Below are positions 29,683 through 37,911 of a DNA stretch of 64,000 nt, piece after piece (position 1 is the stretch's first letter; each line of letters begins with the position of its first letter). Below the pieces are notes generated by a model, which saw only the letters and a list, made by a program, of their open reading frames with translations, was not told the DNA's origin and searched no databases. Made by a program: the position numbers and the translations under genes. This stretch comes from Pseudoxanthomonas sp. z9. Its GTDB lineage: Bacteria > Pseudomonadota > Gammaproteobacteria > Xanthomonadales > Xanthomonadaceae. Location of the stretch: positions 186,001 to 250,000 of the forward strand of contig NZ_VFID01000004.1 in assembly GCF_006542425.1 (NCBI RefSeq), read 5' to 3'.

Positions 29683-30219
29683 ATGAGTGGGGCCGCCACC
29701 GCCAGCATCGAGGACCTGACCGCCGCGCGCGCGGGCGACGCGGCGGCGTTGCAGCGGGTGCTGGTGATCTCGCGGCAGAACCTGCGCCGCTACGCGGAAT
29801 ACCACTGCGTGATCAACGACGCCGAGGACGCGGTGCAGGAGAGCCTGCTGCAGGTATCCCGCCGGATCGGCGACCTGCGCGCGGTCGAAGCGTTCACCTC
29901 GTGGCTGTTCCGCATCGTCAAGCGCGAATGCAACCGGCTCAAGCGCGGCGTGCGCCTGTTGACCGGCGAGGCGGTGACCGAAGACCTGCTGCCCCCCATC
30001 CATTTCGAACCGGTCGAACTCGGCCATGACGTCGCGCGGGTGCTGGAAACGCTTCCAGCCCACTACCGCCAGATTCTCCTGCTGCGCGACCTGGAAGGCA
30101 TGACCATGGAAGAGTTGGCCGAACAGCTGCAGCTGACCCCGCAGGCGGTCAAATCCCGCCTGCACCGGGCCCGCGCGCTGGCCCGCGAATACCTCTGCGA
30201 AGACCCCACACTTCCCTAA
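29683..30219 (+). CDS. ECF-like sigma-70 family RNA polymerase sigma factor
   Basis: The protein has the two-domain ECF layout. Region 2 is at about 10-75 (NDAEDAVQESLLQVSRRI and SWLFRIVKRECNRLKR) and region 4 at about 115-175 (LPAHYRQILLLRDLEGMTM, then the helix-turn-helix ELAEQLQLTPQAVKSRLHRA). I use the ATG at 29683, preceded by GGAG; an in-frame ATG at 29656 would add nine residues. No anti-sigma gene is adjacent. It stands 65 bp upstream of the HvfA-type precursor on the same strand, so it probably drives that locus. I found no shared promoter motif in front of both genes. Confidence 0.85.
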   Translation: MSGAATASIEDLTAARAGDAAALQRVLVISRQNLRRYAEYHCVINDAEDAVQESLLQVSRRIGDLRAVEAFTSWLFRIVKRECNRLKRGVRLLTGEAVTEDLLPPIHFEPVELGHDVARVLETLPAHYRQILLLRDLEGMTMEELAEQLQLTPQAVKSRLHRARALAREYLCEDPTLP

Positions 30220-30284
30220 CAACGCCGGATTACACTGGCGCCCCCTGCCGTGCGGGCCCCCGCACCTCAACTGGAGAAACTGCA

Positions 30285-30731
30285 ATGTCCAAGTCCAACC
30301 AGAAGCCCGTCGCCCTCGCCATGTGCACCGCGCTGGCCGGCGGCATCGTTCTCGCGGGTTCGGCTTTCGCGATGGAACCGCTCTCGCAGGGTTACCTGCT
30401 CGCCGCCCAGGATGCCAAGGCCGCCGACGCCAAGACGGCCGAGGGCAAGTGCGGTGAAGGCAAGTGCGGCATCGAGAAGGCCGACACCGACAAGGACGGC
30501 AAGGTCTCCAAGGCCGAGTTCGAAACCGCCCATCCCGGCAAGAGCGACAAGTTCACCGCCATCGACACCAACAAGGACGGCTTCATCGATGCCGCCGAGG
30601 CCAAGGCCCACCACGAAGGCAAGTGTGGTGAAGGCAAGTGCGGCGGCGACAAGAAGGATGGCGCCAAGGCCGACGGCAAGGCCGCGCACGAAGGCAAGTG
30701 CGGCGAAGGCAAGTGCGGCGGCGCGGCCTGA
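30285..30731 (+). CDS. HvfA-type copper-binding RiPP precursor with six EGKCG motifs and two EF-hand loops
   Basis: The 148-residue product has a signal peptide (cleavage after AFA, residue 29) and six EGKCG motifs in three tandem pairs at 53-62, 111-120 and 136-145. Between the first and second pairs lie two canonical EF-hand loops, [12 protein letters not shown] (67-78) and [12 protein letters not shown] (94-105). In Haemophilus HvfA, the cysteines of EGKCG motifs are converted by the DUF692 enzyme HvfB with HvfC into oxazolone/thioamide pairs that bind copper; the neighbours here are exactly those two families. The EF-hands are additional to that known pattern. A good GGAG lies before the ATG. 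Calcium binding and modification are inference. Confidence 0.9.
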   Translation: MSKSNQKPVALAMCTALAGGIVLAGSAFAMEPLSQGYLLAAQDAKAADAKTAEGKCGEGKCGIEKADTDKDGKVSKAEFETAHPGKSDKFTAIDTNKDGFIDAAEAKAHHEGKCGEGKCGGDKKDGAKADGKAAHEGKCGEGKCGGAA

Positions 30732-30752
30732 TTCGACCGGCCCGTGTTCCGT

Positions 30753-30776
30753 GCCCTCCCCCGTCCGGGGGAGGGC
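30753..30776 (+). repeat. CCCTCCCCCG hairpin between the precursor and maturase genes
   Basis: GCCCTCCCCCG and CGGGGGAGGGC form an 11-bp stem around a two-base loop. There is no T-tract. It may protect the precursor mRNA or partly stop transcription, giving more precursor than enzyme, as is common in RiPP operons (inference). Confidence 0.7.
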
Positions 30777-30808
30777 GATGGCCGGGCCACCGCTTTCCTT
30801 CCGCCGAC

Positions 30809-31663
30809 ATGGTTTCCTCCAACCAGTCTCCCGCGCCTGCCTCCGCCGGCCTCGGCCTGCGCCGCGCGCTGCTGGATCAACTGCTGACCGCCGCGCCCGG
30901 CGACTTCGATTTCCTCGAATGCGCGCCGGACAATTGGATCGGCGTGGGCGGACGCCTGGGCGAAGCGCTGGGACGACTTACCTCGCGCATGCCGCTGACC
31001 TGCCATGGCCTGTCGCTGTCGCTGGGCGGGGTTGAACCGCTGGACGATACTTTCCTGGCGCGCACGCGTCGTTTTCTCGATCGCCACCAGGTCGCGCTGT
31101 ATAGCGAACACCTGAGCTACTGCGCCGACGACGGCCATCTCTACGACCTGATGCCGATTCCGTTCACCGAGGAAGCGGTGCACCACGTCGCCGCACGCAT
31201 CCGCCAGGTGCAGGACGTGCTGGGTCGGCGCATCGCGGTGGAGAACGTGTCCTACTACGCCGCGCCCTACCAGGCGATGGCCGAAGTCGATTTCGTCAAC
31301 GCGGTGCTGGACGAAGCCGACTGCGATCTGCTGCTGGACGTCAACAACATCTACGTCAATGCCATCAATCACGGCTACGACGCGCGCGATTTCCTGTTCC
31401 GCATGCCGTCACGGCGCATCGCCTCGTACCACATCGCCGGTCACTACGACGAGGCCGACGATCTGAAGATCGATACCCACGGCGCCGACGTGAAGGAAGA
31501 CGTCTGGACGCTGCTGGCCGACGCCTACCGCCTGCACGGCGTGCGCCCGACGTTGCTGGAGCGCGACTTCAATTTTCCGCCACTGGCGACGCTGCTGGGC
31601 GAGCTCGGCCGTGTCCGCGACTTGCAGGCCCAGGCCGCCCCGCGCGCGAGTTCGCATGGCTGA
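30809..31663 (+). CDS. HvfB-type MNIO (DUF692) RiPP maturase
   Basis: MNIO enzymes are multinuclear non-heme iron oxidases with a TIM-barrel fold that modify peptide cysteines. The 284-residue product with the ATG at 30809 has the family's metal-ligand pattern: His66 ([10 protein letters not shown]), His101 (YSEHLSY), Glu145 (VENVSYY), Asp177 ([11 protein letters not shown]), His208 and His212 (YHIAGHYD), Asp222 and His224 (IDTHGADV), and Glu251 (LLERDFN). It lies between the EGKCG precursor and the DUF2063 partner, so its substrate should be that precursor. The DUF2063 gene overlaps its stop by eight bases. Confidence 0.93.
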   Translation: MVSSNQSPAPASAGLGLRRALLDQLLTAAPGDFDFLECAPDNWIGVGGRLGEALGRLTSRMPLTCHGLSLSLGGVEPLDDTFLARTRRFLDRHQVALYSEHLSYCADDGHLYDLMPIPFTEEAVHHVAARIRQVQDVLGRRIAVENVSYYAAPYQAMAEVDFVNAVLDEADCDLLLDVNNIYVNAINHGYDARDFLFRMPSRRIASYHIAGHYDEADDLKIDTHGADVKEDVWTLLADAYRLHGVRPTLLERDFNFPPLATLLGELGRVRDLQAQAAPRASSHG

Positions 31664-32405
31664 GCATTTGCGCGAGCAGCAGTTCGCGTTCGCGCGGCAC
31701 CTGCGTGATCCGCAGCGGCATCCCGCGCCGCCCGGCATCGAGGATCGCCGCATGGCGATCTACCGGGATCTGTTCTTCAACAATATCCAGGGCTTGCTGG
31801 CCGGGAACTTCCCGGTCATCCGGCAGACCCTGGGCGATGCGGACTGGCGCGCCCTGGTGCGCGACTTCTACGCACTGCATCGCAGCCGTACGCCGCTGTT
31901 TCCGGAAGTGGCGCGGGAATTCATCCGTTTCCTGCAGGATCACCCGGTCCGCGAAGACGCACCGTGGCTGGCCGAGCTGGCGCACTACGAATGGGTGGAA
32001 CTGGCCCTGCAGATCAGCGACGAACCCGCACCGCACCATGATCCGGACGGCGATCTGCTGGACGGCATGCCCGTCACTTCGCCATGGGCCTGGGCGCTCG
32101 CCTATCAGTGGCCGGTGCCGCGCATCGGGCCGGAGTACCGGCCGTTGGTGCTGCCGGAAACACCAACCTTGCTGCTGGTCCGCCGCGACATGGACCACGC
32201 GATCCGTTTCGCGGATCTGTCGCCGCTGGTCTATCGCCTGTTCGAACTGCTCGGCGAACACCGCCTGAGCGGCCGCCAGGCCCTGCAACAATTGGCGGCC
32301 GAAGCGGGCGTGCCGGGTGATGACGACTTCATCGCCCGGGGCGAGACGATGCTGGTGCGGATGCGCCGCGAAGGCAGCCTGCTGGGCACCGCCCTCCCCG
32401 GCTGA
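31656..32405 (+). CDS. HvfC-type partner protein (DUF2063)
   Basis: The 249-residue product belongs to the DUF2063 family that partners DUF692 enzymes and presents the precursor leader to them. The N-terminal domain (about 1-95) contains [20 protein letters not shown] and the FPVIRQTLG segment, and the C-terminal part a winged-helix-like region that reads [14 protein letters not shown]. The ATG at 31656 overlaps the maturase stop, implying a fixed ratio of the two proteins. A DoxX-type fourth gene, found in many related operons, is absent here. Confidence 0.92.
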   Translation: MAEHLREQQFAFARHLRDPQRHPAPPGIEDRRMAIYRDLFFNNIQGLLAGNFPVIRQTLGDADWRALVRDFYALHRSRTPLFPEVAREFIRFLQDHPVREDAPWLAELAHYEWVELALQISDEPAPHHDPDGDLLDGMPVTSPWAWALAYQWPVPRIGPEYRPLVLPETPTLLLVRRDMDHAIRFADLSPLVYRLFELLGEHRLSGRQALQQLAAEAGVPGDDDFIARGETMLVRMRREGSLLGTALPG

Positions 32406-32483
32406 GTCCGTCACCGCACGACGCCCGTCGATGTTCATCCGCGCGCAGCAAAAGCGTCGCCACGCTCTGCTACCCTGTCGCCC

Positions 32484-33107
32484 ATGAACGCCGCCGAGTT
32501 GCCCGCCACCACGCCCATGGCCCGCCGCTTCCGCGGCTACCTGCCGGTGGTGGTCGACGTGGAGACCGGCGGTTTCGACTGGAATCGCCATGCCCTGCTG
32601 GAAGTGGCGGCGGTGCCCATCGAACTCGACGAGAATGGCCTGTTCGTGCCCGGCCAGACCACCAGCGCGCACCTGCATCCCGCGCCGGGGCTGGACATCG
32701 ATCCGAAGTCGCTGGAAATCACCGGCATCGTCCTGGATCACCCGTTCCGGTTCGCCAAGCCCGAGCGCGAAGCACTGGATCATGTGTTCGCCCCGGTACG
32801 CGCCGCGGTCAAGCGGCATGGCTGCCAGCGCGCGATCCTGGTGGGCCACAACGCCCACTTCGATCTCAATTTCCTCAATGCCGCGGTCGCCCGGGTGGGC
32901 CACAAGCGCAATCCGTTCCATCCCTTCAGCGTGTTCGATACCGTGACCCTGGCCGGCGTGGCCTACGGCCAGACCGTGCTGGCGCGCGCGGTGCAGGCCG
33001 CCGGTTTCGAATGGAGCGCGGAGGATGCGCACTCGGCGGTGTACGACGCCGAGCAGACCGCGCGGTTGTTCTGCAAGATCGCCAACGCCTGGCCTTCGCC
33101 GGTCTGA
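32484..33107 (+). CDS. rnt: Ribonuclease T
   Basis: RNase T trims 3' ends of tRNA and other stable RNAs. The 207-residue product shows the DEDDh exonuclease motifs: [10 protein letters not shown] with Asp25 and Glu27, [11 protein letters not shown], and [12 protein letters not shown] with the histidine and final aspartate. [18 protein letters not shown] is specific to RNase T. It starts 79 bp after the RiPP locus and is followed by a methyltransferase-type membrane protein. Confidence 0.95.
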   Translation: MNAAELPATTPMARRFRGYLPVVVDVETGGFDWNRHALLEVAAVPIELDENGLFVPGQTTSAHLHPAPGLDIDPKSLEITGIVLDHPFRFAKPEREALDHVFAPVRAAVKRHGCQRAILVGHNAHFDLNFLNAAVARVGHKRNPFHPFSVFDTVTLAGVAYGQTVLARAVQAAGFEWSAEDAHSAVYDAEQTARLFCKIANAWPSPV

Positions 33108-33155
33108 TTCCTTGCCCGCGATGCGGCCGGTGTTCCTTCCAAGCCGGAGCCTGCG

Positions 33156-33737
33156 ATGTACGAAACAATCCTGGGGTGGCTGCATCATCTGGCCTGGCTG
33201 GGCTTCCTGTTGTACTGGGTCGTCAGCGCGCTGCGCACCAAGCCGGTCGTCCGCGCCGAACCCCTGTGGCTGCGCCTGTGCGCCTACTGGTTGCCGCTCG
33301 CGCTCGCCGTCGCGCTGCTGGGACCCGGCGAGTGGTTCGGCGACAGCCTGTTGCAGGAGCGGTTCGTCCCGAAGAACGTTTCGGTCAAAACGGCTGGCCT
33401 GCTGCTGACCCTGGCCGGGCTGGGCCTGGCCTGTTGGGCGCGATTCCTGCTCGGACGCAACTGGAGCAGCGAGGTGCAGATCAAGCACGACCATGAACTG
33501 ATCCAGGCGGGGCCCTACCGCCATGTACGCCATCCGATCTACAGCGGGCTCCTGCTCGCCTTCCTCGGCACCGCCATCAAGGTCGGCGACTGGCGCGGCC
33601 TGCTGGCGCTGGCCATCGTCGCCGCCTCGTTCCTGTACAAACTGAGCCACGAGGAGCGCTGGCTGCGCGAACGCTTCGGCGAACCCTATCTGGCCTACCT
33701 GCACCGGACCCGTGCGCTGATTCCGGGACTGTTCTGA
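33156..33737 (+). CDS. Isoprenylcysteine carboxyl methyltransferase (ICMT/PEMT) family membrane protein
   Basis: The 193-residue protein has about four to five hydrophobic segments and the C-terminal SAM-binding signature [16 protein letters not shown] followed by [17 protein letters not shown], characteristic of the ICMT and phospholipid methyltransferase superfamily. Bacteria have no prenylated CaaX proteins of the usual type, so the substrate is unknown. Its stop shares a base with the start of the macrodomain gene. Confidence 0.88.
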   Translation: MYETILGWLHHLAWLGFLLYWVVSALRTKPVVRAEPLWLRLCAYWLPLALAVALLGPGEWFGDSLLQERFVPKNVSVKTAGLLLTLAGLGLACWARFLLGRNWSSEVQIKHDHELIQAGPYRHVRHPIYSGLLLAFLGTAIKVGDWRGLLALAIVAASFLYKLSHEERWLRERFGEPYLAYLHRTRALIPGLF

Positions 33738-34249
33738 TGGCGGTCCGCCTGGACGCGCGCCACGCCGACATCACTACCCTGGCGATGGACGCGATCGTCA
33801 ACGCGGCGAACAACTCGCTGCTGGGCGGCGGCGGCGTGGACGGCGCGATCCACCGTGCCGCGGGGCCGGCGCTGGTCGCCGAATGCCGCCTGTTGGGTGG
33901 CTGCAAGACCGGCGATGCGAAGATCACCGGCGGCCATCGCCTGCCGGCACGCCATGTCATCCACACGGTGGGACCGGTCTGGCGCGGCGGCGATCACGAT
34001 GAAGCGGCCCTGCTGGCTTCCTGCTACCGCCGCAGCCTGCAGCTGGCACGCGCGCATCGCCTGCGCAGCATCGCGTTTCCCTGCATCAGCACCGGTATCT
34101 TCGGCTTTCCCGCGGAACCGGCCGCGCGCATCGCGATCGACACCGTGCGGGCGGAACTGGAGGGGGACGGAATGCCCGGTCCCGTCCTCTTCTGCTGTTT
34201 CTCCACTGACGATCTGGCGATCTATCAACGCCTGCTGGTTACCAGCTGA
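33737..34249 (+). CDS. Macrodomain protein (O-acetyl-ADP-ribose deacetylase / ADP-ribosylhydrolase, YmdB type)
   Basis: The 170-residue product is a single macrodomain. [20 protein letters not shown] is the ADP-ribose-binding and catalytic loop, [10 protein letters not shown] the phosphate-binding loop and [12 protein letters not shown] the central strand. Such proteins remove acetyl from O-acetyl-ADP-ribose or ADP-ribose from proteins. It starts in the last base of the upstream methyltransferase gene, so the two are coupled. It is convergent with the transporter gene that follows. Confidence 0.94.
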   Translation: MAVRLDARHADITTLAMDAIVNAANNSLLGGGGVDGAIHRAAGPALVAECRLLGGCKTGDAKITGGHRLPARHVIHTVGPVWRGGDHDEAALLASCYRRSLQLARAHRLRSIAFPCISTGIFGFPAEPAARIAIDTVRAELEGDGMPGPVLFCCFSTDDLAIYQRLLVTS

Positions 34250-34270
34250 CGTGCGCGGAGCCGCGGGCCG

Positions 34271-35161
34271 TCAGCCTTCGCCCGCACCGGGCTCGTGCAC
34301 TGTCTTGCGCGCGGTCATCGCGGTGCCGGCCGATGCCAGGATGATCGCGCCGATCGCCAGCCATTGCGTTCCGCTGAGCTGCTCATGCAGGAACAGCAGG
34401 CCGGACATCGCGCCGAAGGCCGGCTCCAGGCTCATCAGCATGCCGAAGGTGCGGGTCGGCAGCCGCGTCAGCGCGACCATTTCCAGGCTGTACGGAATCG
34501 CCGTCGACAGCAGCGCGACCGCCAGCGCCACCGGCAGCAAGGCCGGCGACAGCAGATCGGTGCCGGCATGGGCGATGCCGAACGGCACCGCGACCGCGGC
34601 GGCGATGATCGAGCCCAGCGCCACGGTCTGTGGACCGTGTTCGGCGCCGGCTTTCTGTCCGAACAGGATGTACAGCGCCCAGCACAGGCCCGCGCCCAGC
34701 GCATAGGCCATGCCGACCGGATCCAGCGCCTGGCCTTGGCCCTTGGGCAGCAGCATCAGCAGGCCGGCCACCGCCAGCGCGACCCAGGCCACGTCGCGCA
34801 GCCGGCGCGAGCCGAACAGCGCGACCGCCAGCGGGCCGGTGAACTCCAGCGAGATCGCGATGCCCAGCGGGATGGTTTCCAGCGCCTTGTAGAACAGCAG
34901 GTTCATCAGGCCCAGCGACGCGCCGTAGACCAGCAGCGCCGGCCAGTGATCACGCTCGACCCGTACCCGCCATGGCCGGAACGCCACCGCCAGCAGCACG
35001 GTCGCCACGCCCAGGCGCAGCGCGGTCGCACCGGCGGCGCCCACGGCCGGGAACAGGCTCTTGGCTAGGGAGGCACCGAGCTGGATGGAGGCCATCGCAA
35101 TCAACAGCAGGCCAATCGGCAGCCACAGCGATTGATGGGAGGAGGTACGGACGGTGTTCAC
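34271..35161 (-). CDS. EamA/RhtA-type drug/metabolite transporter
   Basis: The 296-residue product has ten predicted membrane helices in two EamA repeats, closest in layout to the RhtA threonine/homoserine exporter family (LGASLAKSLFPAVGAAGATALRL, GIAISLEFTGPLAVAL). The family pumps amino acids or small metabolites out of the cell. I choose the GTG at 35161; the open frame extends to an ATG at 35236, but that would run into the operator region. It is divergent from the XRE-cupin regulator, which very likely controls it. Confidence 0.87.
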   Translation of the reverse strand: MNTVRTSSHQSLWLPIGLLLIAMASIQLGASLAKSLFPAVGAAGATALRLGVATVLLAVAFRPWRVRVERDHWPALLVYGASLGLMNLLFYKALETIPLGIAISLEFTGPLAVALFGSRRLRDVAWVALAVAGLLMLLPKGQGQALDPVGMAYALGAGLCWALYILFGQKAGAEHGPQTVALGSIIAAAVAVPFGIAHAGTDLLSPALLPVALAVALLSTAIPYSLEMVALTRLPTRTFGMLMSLEPAFGAMSGLLFLHEQLSGTQWLAIGAIILASAGTAMTARKTVHEPGAGEG

Positions 35162-35219
35162 GGCATGACCTGCGATCGCCGGGCCCGGGCCGGGCCGGCG
35201 CTTGAGAGGAAGGATTAGG

Positions 35220-35269
35220 TGCACTATATTGCGCACAGGCAGCTTAACCGCTGTGCAACATATTGCGCA
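35220..35269. promoter_or_regulatory. Two operator-like repeats between transporter and XRE-cupin regulator
   Basis: A 16-bp element (35220-35235, TGCACTATATTGCGCA) and an 18-bp element (35252-35269, TGTGCAACATATTGCGCA) share the half-site TTGCGCA with a TGYGCAA-like partner. Their centres are 33 bp apart, three helical turns. They lie in the divergent promoter region, so they are the natural binding sites of the XRE protein (inference). Confidence 0.65.
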
Positions 35270-35277
35270 ATCACTCC

Positions 35278-35817
35278 ATGAGCGTTCTGGAACACGTCGC
35301 CGAAAACGTCCGCCGCCTGCGCCAGGCCGCGGGCCTGAGCCAGCAGGCGCTGGCCGACGCCTCCGAGGTCAGCCGGCGCATGCTGGTCGGCATCGAGTCA
35401 GGCGATGCCAACGTCAGCCTCAACACGCTGGATCGGATCGCCGAGGCGCTGGGGGTCAAGTTCGCGGATCTGGTCCAGGCGCCGGTCGGCGCCAGCCGCG
35501 AGCGCATCGAAGCGCTGGCCTGGAGCGGCCGCGATCCCGCCTCGCAGGCGGTCCTGCTGGCCAGCGTCCCGGCCCGTGGCGAAGTTGAATTCTGGTCCTG
35601 GACCCTGATGCCGGGCGAGCGCTACACCTCGTTCGCCGACCCGGCCGGCTGGCACGAGATGTTCTACATCATCGAAGGCTGCCTGACCCTGGAATTGCCG
35701 GAAGGCGAACAGCGGATCGCCACGGGCGATTTCTTCGTCTTCCCCAGTGACCGCGACTACGCCTACCGCAATGACGGCGACGTTCCACTGCGCTTCGTCC
35801 GCAACGTGGTGCACTGA
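35278..35817 (+). CDS. XRE-family transcriptional regulator with C-terminal cupin domain
   Basis: The 179-residue product has an N-terminal helix-turn-helix (about 8-65; GLSQQALADASEVSRRML and ESGDANVSLNTLDRIAEALG) and a C-terminal cupin_2 ligand domain (about 105-179; WHEMFYIIEGCLTLELPEGE). Such regulators sense small metabolites through the cupin. The ATG at 35278 is nine bases after the second operator-like repeat, so autoregulation is likely. It is divergent from the EamA-type transporter. Confidence 0.93.
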   Translation: MSVLEHVAENVRRLRQAAGLSQQALADASEVSRRMLVGIESGDANVSLNTLDRIAEALGVKFADLVQAPVGASRERIEALAWSGRDPASQAVLLASVPARGEVEFWSWTLMPGERYTSFADPAGWHEMFYIIEGCLTLELPEGEQRIATGDFFVFPSDRDYAYRNDGDVPLRFVRNVVH

Positions 35818-35832
35818 GCCTGCGGCGGAATC

Positions 35833-37035
35833 TCAGCGCGGGCGGATGCCGTACTTCGCCAGGATGGCCCGCACGCGGTCCAGTGGAATCGCCTCGACCG
35901 TCTGGCCATTGCCGTGCGTGGTGGTGGCCATGAACAGCGAGTTGTAGATCGCTTCCTCCACCGCCTCGGTGGTGGCCTGGAACACCGCGCTCATTTCATC
36001 ATTGGCCAGTTCGGTGGTCGTGCGGCGCGGCTCGCCGAAGCGGCGACGCACCGATTCGGCGGTGGAGAACGCCAGCGCATAGTCGCCGCTGCCATTGGAG
36101 GCCGAACTGCCGGTCCTGCCCAGCCCCATCATCGCGCGGGAGGCAACCCGCCCGAGGTTGCGATCGCCCAGCGGCGCGTCGGTGGCGATCACGATGATGA
36201 TCGAACCGTCGCCGCGATCATCGGCCAACCCCGCATTCGGCAGATTCGCGGCGACCGCTTCCTGGAAGGCGAACCGTTCCAGTTCGCGGCCGACCGGCGC
36301 GCCCTGCACCTGCAGCACACCGCCGAAGTTGCTCTGCACCAGCACGCCCACCGTCCAGCCGCCGAGCGAGGCCGGCAACGCCCGCGACGAGGTGCCGATG
36401 CCGCCCTTCCAGCCGAAGGCGACCGTGCCGGTGCCGGCGCCCACGCTGCCTTCCTGCACTGGTCCGTCGCGGGCGCCGGTCAATGCCGCGCGTATCGCCT
36501 CGGCCGTCACCGGGCGGGCGCGGATGTCGTTGAGACCACCGTCGTTGGTCTCGCCCACCACCGGATTGATCGATTGCACCTGCCGCATGTCCGGTTGTTC
36601 CAGCAGCCACGCCGCCATCGCGTCGGCGGCTTTCCAGACACACAGCGTGCAGGTCAGCAGAATCGGGGTTTCCAGTTCGCCCAGTTCGTTCACCTGGGTG
36701 GCGCCGATGAACTTGCCGAAGCCGTTACCCACATGCAGCGCCGCCGGTACCCGCGAACGATAGGTGTTGCCGGCGTGCGGCAGGATCGCGGTGACGCCGG
36801 TGCGCACGCGATCCCCTTCGCTCAGGGTGACCTGCCCCACCCGCACGCCGGCCACGTCGGTGATGGCATTGTGCGTGCCGGTGGGGAAGATGCCCGGAGC
36901 CACGCCCAGATCGCGGGCGCGCACGCGCTCGGACGACTGCGCCGACGCGGCACATGCAGCGGACATCAGGAGGATGGCGGCGAGCAGCCGCGTACGGAAC
37001 GAAGGGAAGGGGCGCATGGGAGGCATGCGCGCCAT
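35833..37035 (-). CDS. P1 family peptidase, DmpA-type beta-aminopeptidase
   Basis: DmpA-family proteins are Ntn-hydrolase-like aminopeptidases that cleave themselves before a serine to create the active N-terminal nucleophile. The 400-residue product has an apparent signal peptide (RTRLLAAILLMSAACAASAQ) and the family markers TDVAGVRVGQVTL, VVGETNDGGLND and DGSIIIVIATDAPL, where cleavage would occur at Gly-Ser. The C-terminal half contains NSLFMATTTHG. Substrates may be D-amino-acid or beta-amino-acid peptides. The exact start among three in-frame ATGs is uncertain. Confidence 0.9.
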   Translation of the reverse strand: MARMPPMRPFPSFRTRLLAAILLMSAACAASAQSSERVRARDLGVAPGIFPTGTHNAITDVAGVRVGQVTLSEGDRVRTGVTAILPHAGNTYRSRVPAALHVGNGFGKFIGATQVNELGELETPILLTCTLCVWKAADAMAAWLLEQPDMRQVQSINPVVGETNDGGLNDIRARPVTAEAIRAALTGARDGPVQEGSVGAGTGTVAFGWKGGIGTSSRALPASLGGWTVGVLVQSNFGGVLQVQGAPVGRELERFAFQEAVAANLPNAGLADDRGDGSIIIVIATDAPLGDRNLGRVASRAMMGLGRTGSSASNGSGDYALAFSTAESVRRRFGEPRRTTTELANDEMSAVFQATTEAVEEAIYNSLFMATTTHGNGQTVEAIPLDRVRAILAKYGIRPR

Positions 37036-37061
37036 CCTATCGTCTTAGCCGCCGGAGTGGC

Positions 37062-37808
37062 TCAACCCAGGCGCTGGCGGACCGCCTCGAACAGGGTGAT
37101 GCCGGCGGCCACCGACACGTTGAGGCTTTCGATGTCGCCCGGCATCGGGATTTTCACCAGCCCGTCGCAATGCTCGCGGGTCAAGCGGCGCAGGCCATCG
37201 GCCTCGCCACCGAGCACCAGCGCGACGTTACCGCGCAGGTCGGTCGCATACAGCGACGCGTCGGCCTCGCCAGCCAGCCCATAGATCCATACACCCTGCT
37301 TCTGCAGATCGCGCAGGCAACGCGACAGGTTGGTCACCGCCACCACCGGAATGCGATCGGCCGCACCGGCCGAGGTCTTGCGCACGGTCGCGTTGACCGT
37401 GGCCGACTTGTCCTTGGGAATCACCACCGCGGTCACCCCCGCCGCCGCCGCGCTGCGCAGGCAGGCGCCGAGGTTGTGCGGGTCCTGCACGCCGTCCAGG
37501 ACCAGCAGCAGCGCCTTGCCGTCGGCGGCGTCGACCAGTCCTTCCAGCTCGTTCTCGTCCCAGGTCCGCGCCGCCGCATAACGCGCGGCCACGCCCTGGT
37601 GGCGCACGCTGCCACCCACGCCGTCCAGCGCCTGCGCGGTCACCCGGCGCACCTCGATGCCCTTGCGGCGCGCGTTCTCCTCGATCTCGGTCAGGCGCGC
37701 GTTCTTGCTGCCGCCCTCGACCAGGACTTCGCGCACGTTATCGGCATCGTTCTCGATGGCCGAGGCCACCGCATTGACGCCGACAATCCATTGGTTCTGT
37801 TTGCTCAT
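37062..37808 (-). CDS. rlmB: 23S rRNA (guanosine-2'-O-)-methyltransferase RlmB
   Basis: RlmB methylates G2251 of 23S rRNA in the peptidyl-transferase P loop. With the ATG at 37808 (MSKQNQWIVGVNAV) the product is 248 residues. The N-terminal L30e-like substrate domain is followed by a SPOUT knot with the three motifs NLGACLRSA, LVLGGEADGLRRL and IPMPGDIESLNVSVAAG. It is downstream of rnr, as in E. coli, with a repeat-bearing gap between. Confidence 0.96.
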   Translation of the reverse strand: MSKQNQWIVGVNAVASAIENDADNVREVLVEGGSKNARLTEIEENARRKGIEVRRVTAQALDGVGGSVRHQGVAARYAAARTWDENELEGLVDAADGKALLLVLDGVQDPHNLGACLRSAAAAGVTAVVIPKDKSATVNATVRKTSAGAADRIPVVAVTNLSRCLRDLQKQGVWIYGLAGEADASLYATDLRGNVALVLGGEADGLRRLTREHCDGLVKIPMPGDIESLNVSVAAGITLFEAVRQRLG

Positions 37809-37810
37809 TT

Positions 37811-37908
37811 TGATTGGGGATTCGGGATGAGGGATTCGGGATGGGGACACGTCCTGGAAGATCCGCGGCAAGCCACCAATCCCCCAATCCCGAATCCCCA
37901 ATCCCGGC
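37811..37908. repeat. GGGATTCGGGATGAG-type inverted repeat between rnr and rlmB
   Basis: A GGGATTCGGGATG-containing arm (about 37816-37843) and a CCCAATCCCGAATCCCCAAT arm (from about 37883) could pair. The element occupies the whole gap. It belongs to the dispersed family at 8823, 21819, 28729 and 57255. Confidence 0.7.
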
Positions 37909-37911
37909 TAT

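Noticed and set aside
30190-30284. ECF-type promoter before the EGKCG precursor
   Set aside because: I could not find a -35/-10 pair shared with the region upstream of the sigma gene, so no site is claimed.
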